The position numbers and the translations under genes were made by a program. From Candidatus Binatus sp. (GTDB lineage Bacteria; Desulfobacterota; Binatia; Binatales; Binataceae): a DNA stretch of 33,371 nucleotides. Every line of letters begins with the position of its first letter. The stretch's first letter is position 1. Of this stretch, positions 17,283 through 25,025 are shown piece after piece. The DNA lies in contig NZ_DATCTO010000046.1 of NCBI RefSeq assembly GCF_036567905.1, forward strand, positions 1-33,371, read 5' to 3'. Below the pieces are notes generated by a model. That model was not told the origin of the DNA, made no database searches, and worked only from the letters and a program-made list of their open reading frames with translations.

Positions 17283-18968
17283 TCAGCGCAACGGCGTGCT
17301 GTCGGGCCGCGCTATCGCGATCCCGAGGTCGCGTATCTCGACGTCGCTCCACGCCCGTTGCGCGAGCAAATAACGGATCGCGCCGGGCATCGTCAGTGCG
17401 CCGAAATCCGGCGTCCACCACTCCTCGAATCCAAACTGCGATGCGTCAGGGTTGCCCGCGAGCGCGCCGCTTTGCGTCTTGCCGATTGTCACGACGATGT
17501 TCGCGGCCGCGGGCGAATCCGTCAGCGCAAAATCGCGCAGATACCATCGCACCTGCGGCGTTTCGTGGTCGTCAGGGATCATCGCGCTCGCGCCGGCCGG
17601 CGAAACCACATTTCTCGCCCGCCGACATTCCCTGACCGTCTGAATCGATGTCGCCGGCTCGGACCAGAACAACAGCGCGTGCCGACGCCACGGCGCCTCG
17701 CTCGTGTCGGGCGCCGGATGGACGAAATTGACGGCGAACTGAACGTAGAGCGTGAGCGCGACGCCCGCCGCAATCGCATAACGAATCGAGTTCCATCGCT
17801 CCGACCGATGCATCCAATCCAATCCGCAGGCAGCGAGAATAATCAACGGCAGGAGAATTGCCAATACTGCGTCAGATCGATTTGCTCCCACCGTCGCAAG
17901 CATCACCAGGCTGACGATCGTCCACACCACTGACCACGCCGCAAAGCGGCCGGCGATACGTCGTGAGACGATCGCGAATGCACCGGCGATCGCGAGAATC
18001 AGGATAATGAATTCGTAGATCGCCAAAATCGGCAGCAACCTGAGAACGAAGCGGCCGGTGGCAATCGACGGCCGGACAAATGCGGCGCGCAAGTCGTATT
18101 CGAGTACTGTCGCGAGAGATCGGGAAAAAAAAGCTGTCGTCAGGAAGATCCACAGGCCGGCGGCGACGATCGCGCAGACGATCACGACCGCGCGACGCCG
18201 CTCCCACCATACACGCAAGCGCAAGCGCCGATGATCGATCCGCACAGCGCCGCCCGCGCCGACGAGAATCAGCGATACGATCATCGCCGCAGCCGTCGCG
18301 TAGCCAATCGGATCCGCTGAGAGCCACAGCGCGATCGCGACGCCCAATCCCGCCGCACGCACCAGGCCCGGTTGCCGGCGCATACTCTCCGCGATTGCGA
18401 TCGCGATCATCACGAACGCCATCGACGCAATCGCCGTCGAGCCGCCGCGCGAAAAATAAGTCACGCTCGGCGAAATCGCGATCAAGGCGGCGAAGGCAAG
18501 CGCTCCCGCGCGCCCGATGAACGGACGCATCGCAAATCCGCTCGCGACCATCAGCAGACCGCATAGCCACACGACAATTCGCGAGGTGGCGTCCGTCGCG
18601 CCGACCGCCGCGAAGATCCAAGCCTGGAGTATCGCGACCCACGAGGCGTGAAGACCGGCGCCCGCGGCGAGCGCGGCGCGGCCGTGCGTGGCCAGCGCGA
18701 GCGCCGCAAGCGCATCGCGCGCCTGCACTGCATCTAGAGGACGCACTCCTAGAGCAATCGCGCGCGTGACGAGCGCATAGACGGCGATCAGGTACCATCC
18801 AAGATGCTCCGCCGTGACGACGTAAACCGCTCGCGTGAGCCGTTGGTGGCTCAGGTTGACGGCGGTCTCCGTCGTCAGCGGCACGAGCCGAGGCTCGTGC
18901 TCGGCGCGCTCGCTGGATTCATCGTCCAGCCGCCACTGGTCGTCTGGAATTCTATCCGCGCCCGCCAT
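17283..18968 (-). CDS. Polytopic glycosyltransferase-like (ArnT/PMT-type) membrane protein
   Basis: The predicted protein has 561 residues from ATG 18968. About 10 hydrophobic helices cover residues 50-430, followed by a soluble C-terminal domain of about 130 residues. The loop after the first helix (VRPLDAVQARDALAAL) is where GT-C glycosyltransferases such as ArnT, PMT and the TIGR03663/Agl23 group carry a catalytic acidic motif of the form RPL..DEA; here D is kept but the motif is loose. It may transfer a sugar from a polyprenyl donor outside the membrane, or it may be an inactive relative. It is divergently transcribed from the ABC permease with a shared promoter region. The ordinary calling of function is weak. 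Confidence 0.5.
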   Translation of the reverse strand: MAGADRIPDDQWRLDDESSERAEHEPRLVPLTTETAVNLSHQRLTRAVYVVTAEHLGWYLIAVYALVTRAIALGVRPLDAVQARDALAALALATHGRAALAAGAGLHASWVAILQAWIFAAVGATDATSRIVVWLCGLLMVASGFAMRPFIGRAGALAFAALIAISPSVTYFSRGGSTAIASMAFVMIAIAIAESMRRQPGLVRAAGLGVAIALWLSADPIGYATAAAMIVSLILVGAGGAVRIDHRRLRLRVWWERRRAVVIVCAIVAAGLWIFLTTAFFSRSLATVLEYDLRAAFVRPSIATGRFVLRLLPILAIYEFIILILAIAGAFAIVSRRIAGRFAAWSVVWTIVSLVMLATVGANRSDAVLAILLPLIILAACGLDWMHRSERWNSIRYAIAAGVALTLYVQFAVNFVHPAPDTSEAPWRRHALLFWSEPATSIQTVRECRRARNVVSPAGASAMIPDDHETPQVRWYLRDFALTDSPAAANIVVTIGKTQSGALAGNPDASQFGFEEWWTPDFGALTMPGAIRYLLAQRAWSDVEIRDLGIAIARPDSTPLR

Positions 18969-18991
18969 TATTATTTTCCGCTCTTTCGATT

Positions 18992-19020
18992 TCGCTATTG
19001 CGTGGATTGCGCGTTGTCAA
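18992..19020 (-). promoter_or_regulatory. Possible promoter for the GT-C-like gene
   Basis: On the minus strand TTGACA (19020-19015) is a perfect -35 hexamer. At 17 bases it faces TAGCGA, a poor -10. It overlaps the -35 of the plus-strand promoter, so only one polymerase could bind at a time. The -10 is the weak point. Confidence 0.25.
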
Positions 19021-19042
19021 TGCCGGCGCGCCGAAAATTAAT
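19014..19042 (+). promoter_or_regulatory. Promoter for the ABC transporter operon
   Basis: TTGTCA (19014-19019), a 17-base spacer and ATTAAT (19037-19042) make a fair sigma-70 promoter in an AT-rich patch of otherwise GC-rich DNA. Transcription would begin near 19049, which argues for start codons at 19088 or 19115 rather than the upstream in-frame TTG. Confidence 0.4.
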
Positions 19043-19114
19043 GCGTCCGAAATGTATTTTGCGCTTGAGCGCAGCGCCGGCGCGGCTATGCTGAGAGTTT
19101 CGGTTCGCGCGAAA

Positions 19115-20842
19115 ATGTTCAAGCTCGAAATAAATACGCGCCGTTTGATCAATGGATCGCTCGCGTTCATCGCGCTTGCCGCGATCATCGCCCTGTTCTT
19201 TGCGTATCGCAGCCACGCCCAGCATCTCATCGCGCACAATGTCCCCGTCTCGATCGAACATCTTCCATATTACGCGTTCTGCTCGTTTTACCGGATGCTC
19301 GCCGCGTACATCATCGCGCTGCTTTTCTCGATCATTTACGGAATGGCGGCGGCGCGCGGCGGGCTGTACGAGCGCATCCTGATTCCCGCCATCGACATCG
19401 CGCAGTCGGTACCGGTGGTGGGTTTTTTCCCCGCCGCGGTTTATTTCTTCGTCGCGCTCGCGCACGGCAGCCGGCTCGGGGTCGAGATGGCCGCCGTCTT
19501 TCTCATCTTCACCAGCCAGGCGTGGAACATGGCGCTGGGCGTTTACGAGGCCGTCAAAACGATTCCCGACGACTCGCGCGACGCGCTCGAGTCGTTCGGC
19601 GCGCGCGGCTGGCTCAGGTTCAAGCGTCTGCTGATGCCGGCCAGCGTGCCGAAGCTGGTGTACAACTCGATTCTGTCCTGGGTCGCGGGATGGTACTTCC
19701 TGATCGCGTGCGAAATCATCACAGTCGGTCCCGCCAGCTACCGGCTGCCGGGGCTGGGCAGTTTTCTGTGGGAGGCCGCTGAAAATGGACGCAACTTCGA
19801 TCTCGTTGCGGGACTTCTCACCTTGCTCGCGATCATCGTGTTGATGGACATGATCGTGTGGCAGCCGCTGTCGGCGTGGGCGGAGAAGTTTCGCTACGAA
19901 TTTGCGGCGTCGTCGGGCGCCGCGCAATCGCTGGGGATGTTCGACGCGCTGTCGGGCGTTGGCCCCGCCATCACGCGTGCGCTGCGCTCGATCCTGCTGC
20001 CTCCGATGAGGCTGATCGCGACCGCGCTAAACGCGATGCCGCGCGGTCCGCAACTCTCGCCGGAACAAAGCAGGCGCGCGGGCCAGATCGTGCGTACGCT
20101 GGTGATCGGCGCGATCGTGATCTTCACCTTGTGGGCGTTGGGGCGTGGCTTTTTCGCCTTGATCAGAACGCTCTCGCAGCCGTGGCCGTCGGACGCGAAG
20201 CAGATCCCGGCCGCAATCCTCGCCTCCACAATTCGGATGACGGTCGCCTACGCGATCTCGCTGGCATGGACGGTGCCGTGCGCGTTGGCCGCCAGCGAGA
20301 GTCCGCGCTTCAACCGAATCCTCTCGCCGATTGCGGAAATTGTCGGCTCGATGCCCGCGACGGCGCTGTTTCCGGTCATCGTCATCTTCGTCATCCAGAT
20401 CACCGGCGGGATGAATCTCGCTTCGATCCTGCTCATCCTGACCGGGATGCAATGGTATCTGCTCTTCAACCTGCTCGCGGGCGTAAACCAGGTGCCCGAG
20501 GACTTGAAGGAAGCCGCGCGCGCGTTCGGGCTATCCCGCTACGCGCGCTGGCGCAAGCTGATTCTTCCCGCGGTGATGCCGTCGCTGATCACCGGCAGCA
20601 TCACCGCGTGGGGCGGAGGATGGAACGCGCTCATCCTGTCGGAGTACTTCGTTTACAAAAACCAGACCTACCAGGTGACCGGAATCGGCGCGCTGCTGGA
20701 CGCCGCCACCTATAAGACCGGCAACGGCGTGATGATCCTGCTGAGCCTGCTATCAATGATACTGGTGGTGCTACTGTTGAACCGGCTAATGTGGCGGCCG
20801 TTGTACAACCTGGCCACGGAGCGATACCGGCTGGACTACTGA
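19115..20842 (+). CDS. Fused two-domain ABC permease, NitT/TauT type
   Basis: The predicted protein has 575 residues from ATG 19115; ATG 19088 is an alternative. Two homologous permease units are joined in one chain by a linker of about 60 residues. Each has six or so helices and an EAA coupling motif: DALESFGARGWLRFKRLLMPA in the first half and EAARAFGLSRYARWRKLILPA in the second. Spacing and sequence fit the SsuC/TauC/NrtB group that imports sulfonates, taurine, nitrate or similar small solutes. The fused form is known in NitT/TauT systems and removes the need for homodimerisation. The ATPase gene follows after 39 bases. No periplasmic binding protein gene is in the window. Confidence 0.85.
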   Translation: MFKLEINTRRLINGSLAFIALAAIIALFFAYRSHAQHLIAHNVPVSIEHLPYYAFCSFYRMLAAYIIALLFSIIYGMAAARGGLYERILIPAIDIAQSVPVVGFFPAAVYFFVALAHGSRLGVEMAAVFLIFTSQAWNMALGVYEAVKTIPDDSRDALESFGARGWLRFKRLLMPASVPKLVYNSILSWVAGWYFLIACEIITVGPASYRLPGLGSFLWEAAENGRNFDLVAGLLTLLAIIVLMDMIVWQPLSAWAEKFRYEFAASSGAAQSLGMFDALSGVGPAITRALRSILLPPMRLIATALNAMPRGPQLSPEQSRRAGQIVRTLVIGAIVIFTLWALGRGFFALIRTLSQPWPSDAKQIPAAILASTIRMTVAYAISLAWTVPCALAASESPRFNRILSPIAEIVGSMPATALFPVIVIFVIQITGGMNLASILLILTGMQWYLLFNLLAGVNQVPEDLKEAARAFGLSRYARWRKLILPAVMPSLITGSITAWGGGWNALILSEYFVYKNQTYQVTGIGALLDAATYKTGNGVMILLSLLSMILVVLLLNRLMWRPLYNLATERYRLDY

Positions 20843-20881
20843 CACGTCCCTGACTATGTGCGATTCGGACTCATCTGACCC

Positions 20882-21640
20882 ATGGCCCTGCTTGAGCTCA
20901 AACACATCTCGAAAAATTTCGCGCACGCCAAGGGCACGTTGCAGGTGCTCGACGACGTCAGCTTCAACGTGGATGAGGGCGAGTTCGTGGCGATCGTCGG
21001 GCCCTCGGGATGCGGCAAGTCAACGCTGCTGCGCATCATCAACGGTATCGTGCCGATGACTTCCGGACAGGTGTTGTACCGCGGCCGCCAGATCGATGGG
21101 ATTAATCTCGAATGCGCCCTCGTGTTCCAATCGTTTGCGCTGCTGCCATGGCTGTCGGTCAAAGCCAACGTCGAACTCGGCCTCGAAGCGCAGGGATTGC
21201 CGCTGGCCGAGCGCGAAAAGCGCGCCGGAATCTATATCGACAAGGTGGGACTCGACGGCTTCGAGGAGGCCTACCCGCGCGAGCTCTCGGGCGGAATGAA
21301 GCAGCGCGTCGGTTTCGCCCGCGCGCTGGCGGTGGAGCCCAAGGTGCTGCTGATGGATGAGCCGTTTTCCGCGCTGGATGCCCTGACCGCGATCACGCTG
21401 CGCGAGGAAATGCTCGAAATCTGGCAGGCGCCCGACATGCCGGTAAAAAATATCGTGCTCGTTACCCACATCATCGAGGAGGCAATCGAACTCGCCGATC
21501 GCGTCATCGTGATGTCCTCGAGCCCCGGACGTATCGTGAAGGATCTCAAAGTCGAATTGCCAAGACCGCGCGACCGCCGCACTGAAGCTTTCAACGCCCT
21601 GACCGACAAGGTCTTCTCGCTGATCGAGGAGCGCGGCTGA
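20882..21640 (+). CDS. ABC transporter ATP-binding protein, NitT/TauT type
   Basis: The predicted protein has 252 residues from ATG 20882. It has Walker A GPSGCGKST (about 40-48), Q-loop Q83, signature LSGGMKQR (about 135-142), Walker B VLLMDEP (about 155-161) and switch His196 (LVTHIIEEA). Sequence is of the SsuB/TauB/NrtD type, pairing with the fused permease upstream. The stop codon overlaps the start of the next gene in TGATG, so the two are translationally coupled. Homologues often carry the next gene's domain fused to the C-terminus; here it is separate. Confidence 0.92.
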   Translation: MALLELKHISKNFAHAKGTLQVLDDVSFNVDEGEFVAIVGPSGCGKSTLLRIINGIVPMTSGQVLYRGRQIDGINLECALVFQSFALLPWLSVKANVELGLEAQGLPLAEREKRAGIYIDKVGLDGFEEAYPRELSGGMKQRVGFARALAVEPKVLLMDEPFSALDALTAITLREEMLEIWQAPDMPVKNIVLVTHIIEEAIELADRVIVMSSSPGRIVKDLKVELPRPRDRRTEAFNALTDKVFSLIEERG

Positions 21641-22128
21641 TGGCTCCTGCGTCCATATATCCGCTTCCAGATTGCGCGCTGAGTCTGGTCTTCGGCTTGC
21701 TCGAATTGCTCGAGGATCGCGGCGGGCGCGAGGACGGTTACAAAATAGCGCGCGATCTCAATTTCAAATTCGGCGATCTGCTCCAGGTGATGAAGGCCGC
21801 GGAAATCCTCGGCTTCGTTTCAACTCCGGCCGGCGACGTGGTGCTCGAGCCGCTGGGAAAACAAATCATCGACGCGAAAGTCAACGAACGCAAGTTGCTC
21901 GTGCGCGGGCAGTTGAAGCAACACAGCCTCTTCAGCTACTTCATCCGCCTCCTGCATGGCCAGGAGGACAAGTCCGTTACCAAGGAGATCGTGCTCAGCC
22001 ACCTCGCGATGCTGCTGCCGAGCGAAAAGCCCGAGCGCCAGTTCATTACGATGGTGAACTGGGGGCGTTTCGCCGAGCTGTTCGGCTATAACAAGGACGA
22101 GGACCGTTTTTATCTCGACAACGAATAG
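21640..22128 (+). CDS. AAA-associated C-terminal domain protein, detached from the ABC ATPase
   Basis: The predicted protein has 162 residues, starting at the ATG in TGATG. It looks like the AAA_assoc_C domain that in many NitT/TauT ATPases is fused after the nucleotide-binding domain. Landmarks are LVFGLLELLEDRGG, a winged-helix-like KIARDLNFKFGDLLQVMKAAEILGF, and a C-terminal WGRFAELFGYNKDEDRFYLDNE. The winged-helix region and the position suggest a regulatory role on the transporter. The frame differs from the ATPase by one base, so a natural split or an old frameshift in a fused gene is equally consistent with the sequence. Confidence 0.75.
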   Translation: MAPASIYPLPDCALSLVFGLLELLEDRGGREDGYKIARDLNFKFGDLLQVMKAAEILGFVSTPAGDVVLEPLGKQIIDAKVNERKLLVRGQLKQHSLFSYFIRLLHGQEDKSVTKEIVLSHLAMLLPSEKPERQFITMVNWGRFAELFGYNKDEDRFYLDNE

Positions 22129-22154
22129 GCGCTTGCGCCAGGAGAGACATCGCT

Positions 22155-22526
22155 ATGGCTAACGATGCTGAAAAAGTCGTGACCGAATTCTGCAACGCGT
22201 GGGCGCGCAAGAATATCGACGAACTGCTCGGCTTCTTCACCGACGACGCCGTCTACCACAACATCCCGTTCGAACCGGCCCGCGGCAAGGACGCCATCCG
22301 CGCCGCCATCAACACCTTTCTGCCGATGGCCAAGTCGCTTCATTTCAAAGTGCTGAACAGCGCCAGCGCCGGCAACGTCGTCTTCAACGAGCGCGTCGAC
22401 GTCTTCGACCTGGGCGGCGGCAAGACGATTTCGCTGCCGGTCGCAGGCGTGTTCGAGGTCAGCGGCGCCAAAATCAGCGCATGGCGCGATTACTTCGACA
22501 TGGCGATGTACACCAAGCAGATGTAG
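22155..22526 (+). CDS. Limonene-1,2-epoxide hydrolase-family protein
   Basis: The predicted protein has 123 residues with an NTF2/SnoaL-like fold. ATG 22155 has GGAGAG upstream. All five residues used by limonene-epoxide hydrolases appear in the right order: Y34 and N36 in VYHNIP, R80 and D82 in NERVDVF, and D112 in WRDYFD. The D-R-D triad activates water to open epoxides. It is shorter than the 149-residue Rhodococcus enzyme, mainly at the N-terminus. Many uncharacterised proteins share this pattern, so the true substrate is open. It lies 26 bases after the ABC genes and may be cotranscribed with them. Confidence 0.8.
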   Translation: MANDAEKVVTEFCNAWARKNIDELLGFFTDDAVYHNIPFEPARGKDAIRAAINTFLPMAKSLHFKVLNSASAGNVVFNERVDVFDLGGGKTISLPVAGVFEVSGAKISAWRDYFDMAMYTKQM

Positions 22527-22548
22527 CAACCGCCTCTCTTTTTTCCGC

Positions 22549-22580
22549 CATCCCGAGCGCAGCCGAGAGACCCCGGATCT
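22549..22580 (+). repeat. Half copy of the GTGTCAT-type repeat
   Basis: CATCCCGAGCGCAGCCGAGAG followed by ACCCCGGATCT matches the arm of the hairpin at 8566-8596 read on the minus strand (CATCCTGAGCAAAGCGAAGG, then AACCCGG). Only one arm is present, so it does not form the full hairpin. It sits in the gap between the epoxide hydrolase gene and selD. Confidence 0.45.
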
Positions 22581-22632
22581 TTTCCACTGAATCCCTTTCT
22601 CCTGAACTCCCCGATGCGCGACAATAGCCGCG

Positions 22633-23712
22633 ATGTCCAAACCAAAGGACAACAATCCCTCGCAGGGCGGCCTCATCCGCCTGACTGCGCGGTGCACGGC
22701 TGCGGATTGCGCCGGTAAGCTCGGTCCGGCGGACCTCTCCGCAGTCCTCGCGCGGCTCGATTTGCCGAGCCACCCTGATTTGCTCGTCGGAATCTCCACC
22801 GGCGACGACGCTGGAGTGCTGCGTCTTTCCGACGATCTCGCGATCGTGAACACCATCGATTTTTTCACGCCGGTGGTGGACGACCCTTTCACCTACGGAC
22901 AGATCTCCGCCGCGGGCGCGCTCTCGGGCGTCTATGCGATGGGCGGCTTGCCGCGTACCGCGCTGAACATCGTATGCTGGCCTCAAACCGGATTGCCCAA
23001 CGAGATGCTCGCTGAAATTCTGCGCGGTGCTGCCGAGAAGGCCCGCGAGGCCGGCGTCGTAATCGTTGGCGGCCACACCGTCGCCAACGAAAACGAAGAA
23101 GTGAAATTCGGGATGGCTGTCACGGGAGTGATCGATCCGCACCGAATCGTGCGCAATGTCGGCGCGCGAGCCGGCGACGCGCTCGTGCTCACCAAGGCGC
23201 TCGGCACGGGAATCCTGATGACCGCATTCAAGCGCGACCACCTGACCGACGAACCATACCAGGCTGCGGTCCGCTCGATGACGCAGCTCAACGCCGCGGC
23301 CGCCTCCGCGATGCTTAAGTACGACGTACACGCCGCCACCGCCATCATGGGATTCGGTCTCGTCGGTCATGCGCTGAAGATGGCCGAGGGTAGCGCCGTT
23401 ACGATCGTGTTCGAGGAATCCGACTTGCCGCTGCTGCCCGGAGTGCTCGAGCAATGCCGCGCCGGAATGATTCCCGGCGGCGGCCAACGCAATCGCGAGT
23501 ACTACGCGCCAAGCGTCCGCATCTCCGACGAAGTTTCCGACGAGATCGCGGCGATTGCCTTCGATCCGCAGACCTCGGGCGGATTGCTGATCGCGATCCC
23601 CGACCAGCAGTCCCTTGCCCTGCTCGCGGAGCTTCACAATTGCGGGCATCGCGACGCCGCGATCGTCGGCCGCGTCACGCCTCGCCGCGAACACCCGATC
23701 GAACTAGTCTGA
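22633..23712 (+). CDS. selD: Selenide, water dikinase
   Basis: The predicted protein has 359 residues from ATG 22633. It makes selenophosphate from selenide and ATP, the selenium donor for selenocysteine or 2-selenouridine in tRNA. Evidence includes the N-terminal catalytic Cys26 followed by K29 in DCAGKLGPADL (the E. coli enzyme has C17-G-C-K20), STGDDAGV, the IVGGHTVANENE glycine-rich stretch, GFGLVGH and the signature DPQTSGGLL. The catalytic position is Cys, not Sec. No selA, selB or selU is in the window, so the use of selenophosphate here is unknown. It stands alone, about 100 bases after the epoxide hydrolase. Confidence 0.92.
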   Translation: MSKPKDNNPSQGGLIRLTARCTAADCAGKLGPADLSAVLARLDLPSHPDLLVGISTGDDAGVLRLSDDLAIVNTIDFFTPVVDDPFTYGQISAAGALSGVYAMGGLPRTALNIVCWPQTGLPNEMLAEILRGAAEKAREAGVVIVGGHTVANENEEVKFGMAVTGVIDPHRIVRNVGARAGDALVLTKALGTGILMTAFKRDHLTDEPYQAAVRSMTQLNAAAASAMLKYDVHAATAIMGFGLVGHALKMAEGSAVTIVFEESDLPLLPGVLEQCRAGMIPGGGQRNREYYAPSVRISDEVSDEIAAIAFDPQTSGGLLIAIPDQQSLALLAELHNCGHRDAAIVGRVTPRREHPIELV

Positions 23713-23723
23713 CCAGGGGCCGG

Positions 23724-23740
23724 CCCGCTTGATCAGCGGG
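23724..23740 (+). terminator. Possible hairpin after selD
   Basis: CCCGCT-TGATC-AGCGGG is a 6-bp stem with a 5-base loop starting 11 bases after the selD stop, between two convergent genes. No T-tract follows, so it would be an atypical terminator. Confidence 0.3.
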
Positions 23741-23844
23741 ACCGCCTCGGTCGCATGCCGCCGCAACGGCTCGCACGCGTCGTGCGCCGGGACATCGGCG
23801 GTCGAACCGTCCCCCCTTATCCCCGAGATCTCCTCGCGCGCGCC

Positions 23845-24045
23845 CTATCCCTTGTTGACGTTTGAGGCCTGCAATCCCTTGGGCCCTTGCGCGACCTCGA
23901 ACTCGACGCGCTCCCCCTGCTCGAGCGAGCGGAAACCTGCTCCATCGATGGCGCTATAATGAACGAACACTTCCTGCCCGTCCTCCATCGTGATGAAGCC
24001 GTAGCCCTTCTTCGGGCTGAACCACTTAACCGTCCCGTTAGCCAT
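23845..24045 (-). CDS. Cold-shock domain protein (CspA family)
   Basis: The predicted protein has 66 residues from ATG 24045, the family's usual length; the longer frame to 24189 is leader. The RNA-binding motifs are RNP1 (KGYGFITM) and RNP2 (VFVHYSAI). The N-terminus [17 protein letters not shown] is nearly canonical. It acts as an RNA chaperone that melts secondary structure. A promoter with an extended -10 lies about 100 bases upstream, giving a 5' leader of roughly 94 bases. Long leaders are typical of cold-shock genes and may hold a thermosensitive structure. Its stop lies 133 bases from the convergent selD stop. Confidence 0.95.
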   Translation of the reverse strand: MANGTVKWFSPKKGYGFITMEDGQEVFVHYSAIDGAGFRSLEQGERVEFEVAQGPKGLQASNVNKG

Positions 24046-24145
24046 TTTCCCCCATACCTCCTGAAGGGAACCAGCCGGAGCGCCCCCCCTCAGGGCCTTC
24101 TCCCGCCGGCGACGCGCTTCCCCAAGCAACGCGCGTAACGGCGCG

Positions 24146-24174
24146 CATATAGCACAAGATGCGGCGCTTACCAA
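24146..24174 (-). promoter_or_regulatory. Promoter of the cold-shock gene
   Basis: On the minus strand TTGGTA (24174-24169), a 17-base spacer and TATATG (24151-24146) make a promoter, with TGC before the -10 giving an extended -10 TG-n-TATA. Transcription would start near 24139, leaving a leader of about 94 bases before the cold-shock ATG at 24045. Confidence 0.45.
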
Positions 24175-24239
24175 ATAGGTAAAACTCACGAAACCGGGCC
24201 GTAATATGTCTGGCGATCGAAAACGGGGTGGCGCAGCAG

Positions 24240-24533
24240 CTAATATTGCCAGCGGCGAATTGGGCGGGCATGCATGTGGCAGTGATCGGGAATCTGGCGC
24301 ATCACGGCGTCGATGCCGAATTTATCGGCGCCGTACTTCGCGCGCGCGACCAGTGACAGCGCCTCGATCATGAATTCGCGCTCCTGGTCGGTGGGCACGG
24401 CGCGATGCTCTCCCAGGACGGCCATGGGAGTGTCGCACGAATCGCAATCAAGAATCGTAAATTTGAACGGGTGAACGAAGTCGGCGTAGCGCTGCGTGTA
24501 ATCACGCAACTCGCACAGTTCGCATTTCGGCAT
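24240..24533 (-). CDS. Small HIT-like protein with two CxxC motifs
   Basis: The predicted protein has 97 residues from ATG 24533; the upstream ribosome site is poor. It has C4-E-L-C7, C30-D-S-C33 and a terminal H84-C-H-M-H88-A-R, the H-x-H-x-H of HIT-family nucleotide hydrolases. A stretch [15 protein letters not shown] resembles the segment before it in that family, and an N-terminal CxxC is common there too. It lacks much of the usual 110-140 residues, so it is a compact or degenerate member. Alternatively it is an unrelated zinc protein. It lies between the cold-shock gene and the secreted HTH-like gene on the same strand, but gaps are too large to claim an operon. Confidence 0.55.
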   Translation of the reverse strand: MPKCELCELRDYTQRYADFVHPFKFTILDCDSCDTPMAVLGEHRAVPTDQEREFMIEALSLVARAKYGADKFGIDAVMRQIPDHCHMHARPIRRWQY

Positions 24534-24619
24534 CGACTAAGCCGTCGTCGATTCGCGCGGAGGATGCAGCCGACGCATCGCGAGCCATGACGGCCCGCGA
24601 CGCATCGAGGCGCAAATTC

Positions 24620-24928
24620 CTACTTGGTCGTTGCGGAAGCTGCCGCCGCGGGCGCCGCCGGTACCTCTTTGCCGCTCCTGGCCTGTACCGACGACTTGGT
24701 AGCGGCCTTGGCCGCGAGCTTCGCCTTCCGCTTGCAGCGATAGACGCTTGAGGTCGAGATTTTGAGGTCGGCGGCGATATCCTTGTTATGCTTGCCGCTG
24801 TTGACCTCGTTCATCACGGCGTCGCAATCGACCTTGCTGGCGAATGCGGGCCGTGCATTCGTCGCAAACGCGACGGTCGTCACGAGCATCGCCGAGGCCG
24901 CCACGAGCGCAAATTTCCTTATCAGCAT
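24620..24928 (-). CDS. Secreted small protein with helix-turn-helix-like core
   Basis: The predicted protein has 102 residues from ATG 24928 with GGGGAAG just upstream. Residues 1-30 are a clear signal peptide (MLIRKFALVAASAMLVTTVA, cut after AFA). The mature part has D36-AVMNEVNSGKHNKDIAADLKI-S, which reads like the helix-turn-helix of resolvases or LuxR (GKTNKEIAADLGIS-type). Cys35 and Cys65 bracket this segment and could form a disulfide outside the cytoplasm. The tail is Ala/Lys-rich. A DNA-binding-like motif in an exported protein is unusual. It may be a periplasmic peptidoglycan or nucleic-acid binding protein, or the resemblance may be chance. Confidence 0.6.
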   Translation of the reverse strand: MLIRKFALVAASAMLVTTVAFATNARPAFASKVDCDAVMNEVNSGKHNKDIAADLKISTSSVYRCKRKAKLAAKAATKSSVQARSGKEVPAAPAAAASATTK

Positions 24929-24967
24929 TTTCTTCCCCGCTCAGGTTAGGGTCGTTTCAAACGATGC

Positions 24968-24996
24968 ACAGTATTTCAAAATCTAAGGCGCATCAA
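24968..24996 (-). promoter_or_regulatory. Weak promoter candidate for the secreted HTH-like gene
   Basis: TTGATG (24996-24991), a 17-base spacer and TACTGT (24973-24968) on the minus strand sit in a short AT-rich gap about 40 bases upstream of the ATG. Both boxes are partial matches. Confidence 0.2.
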
Positions 24997-25025
24997 AAGA
25001 GGCGCGGAATCTCCCTCCCGACGGG

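Noticed and set aside
24046..24189. N-terminal extension of the cold-shock protein
   Set aside because: The promoter and the family's standard length place this in the 5' leader.
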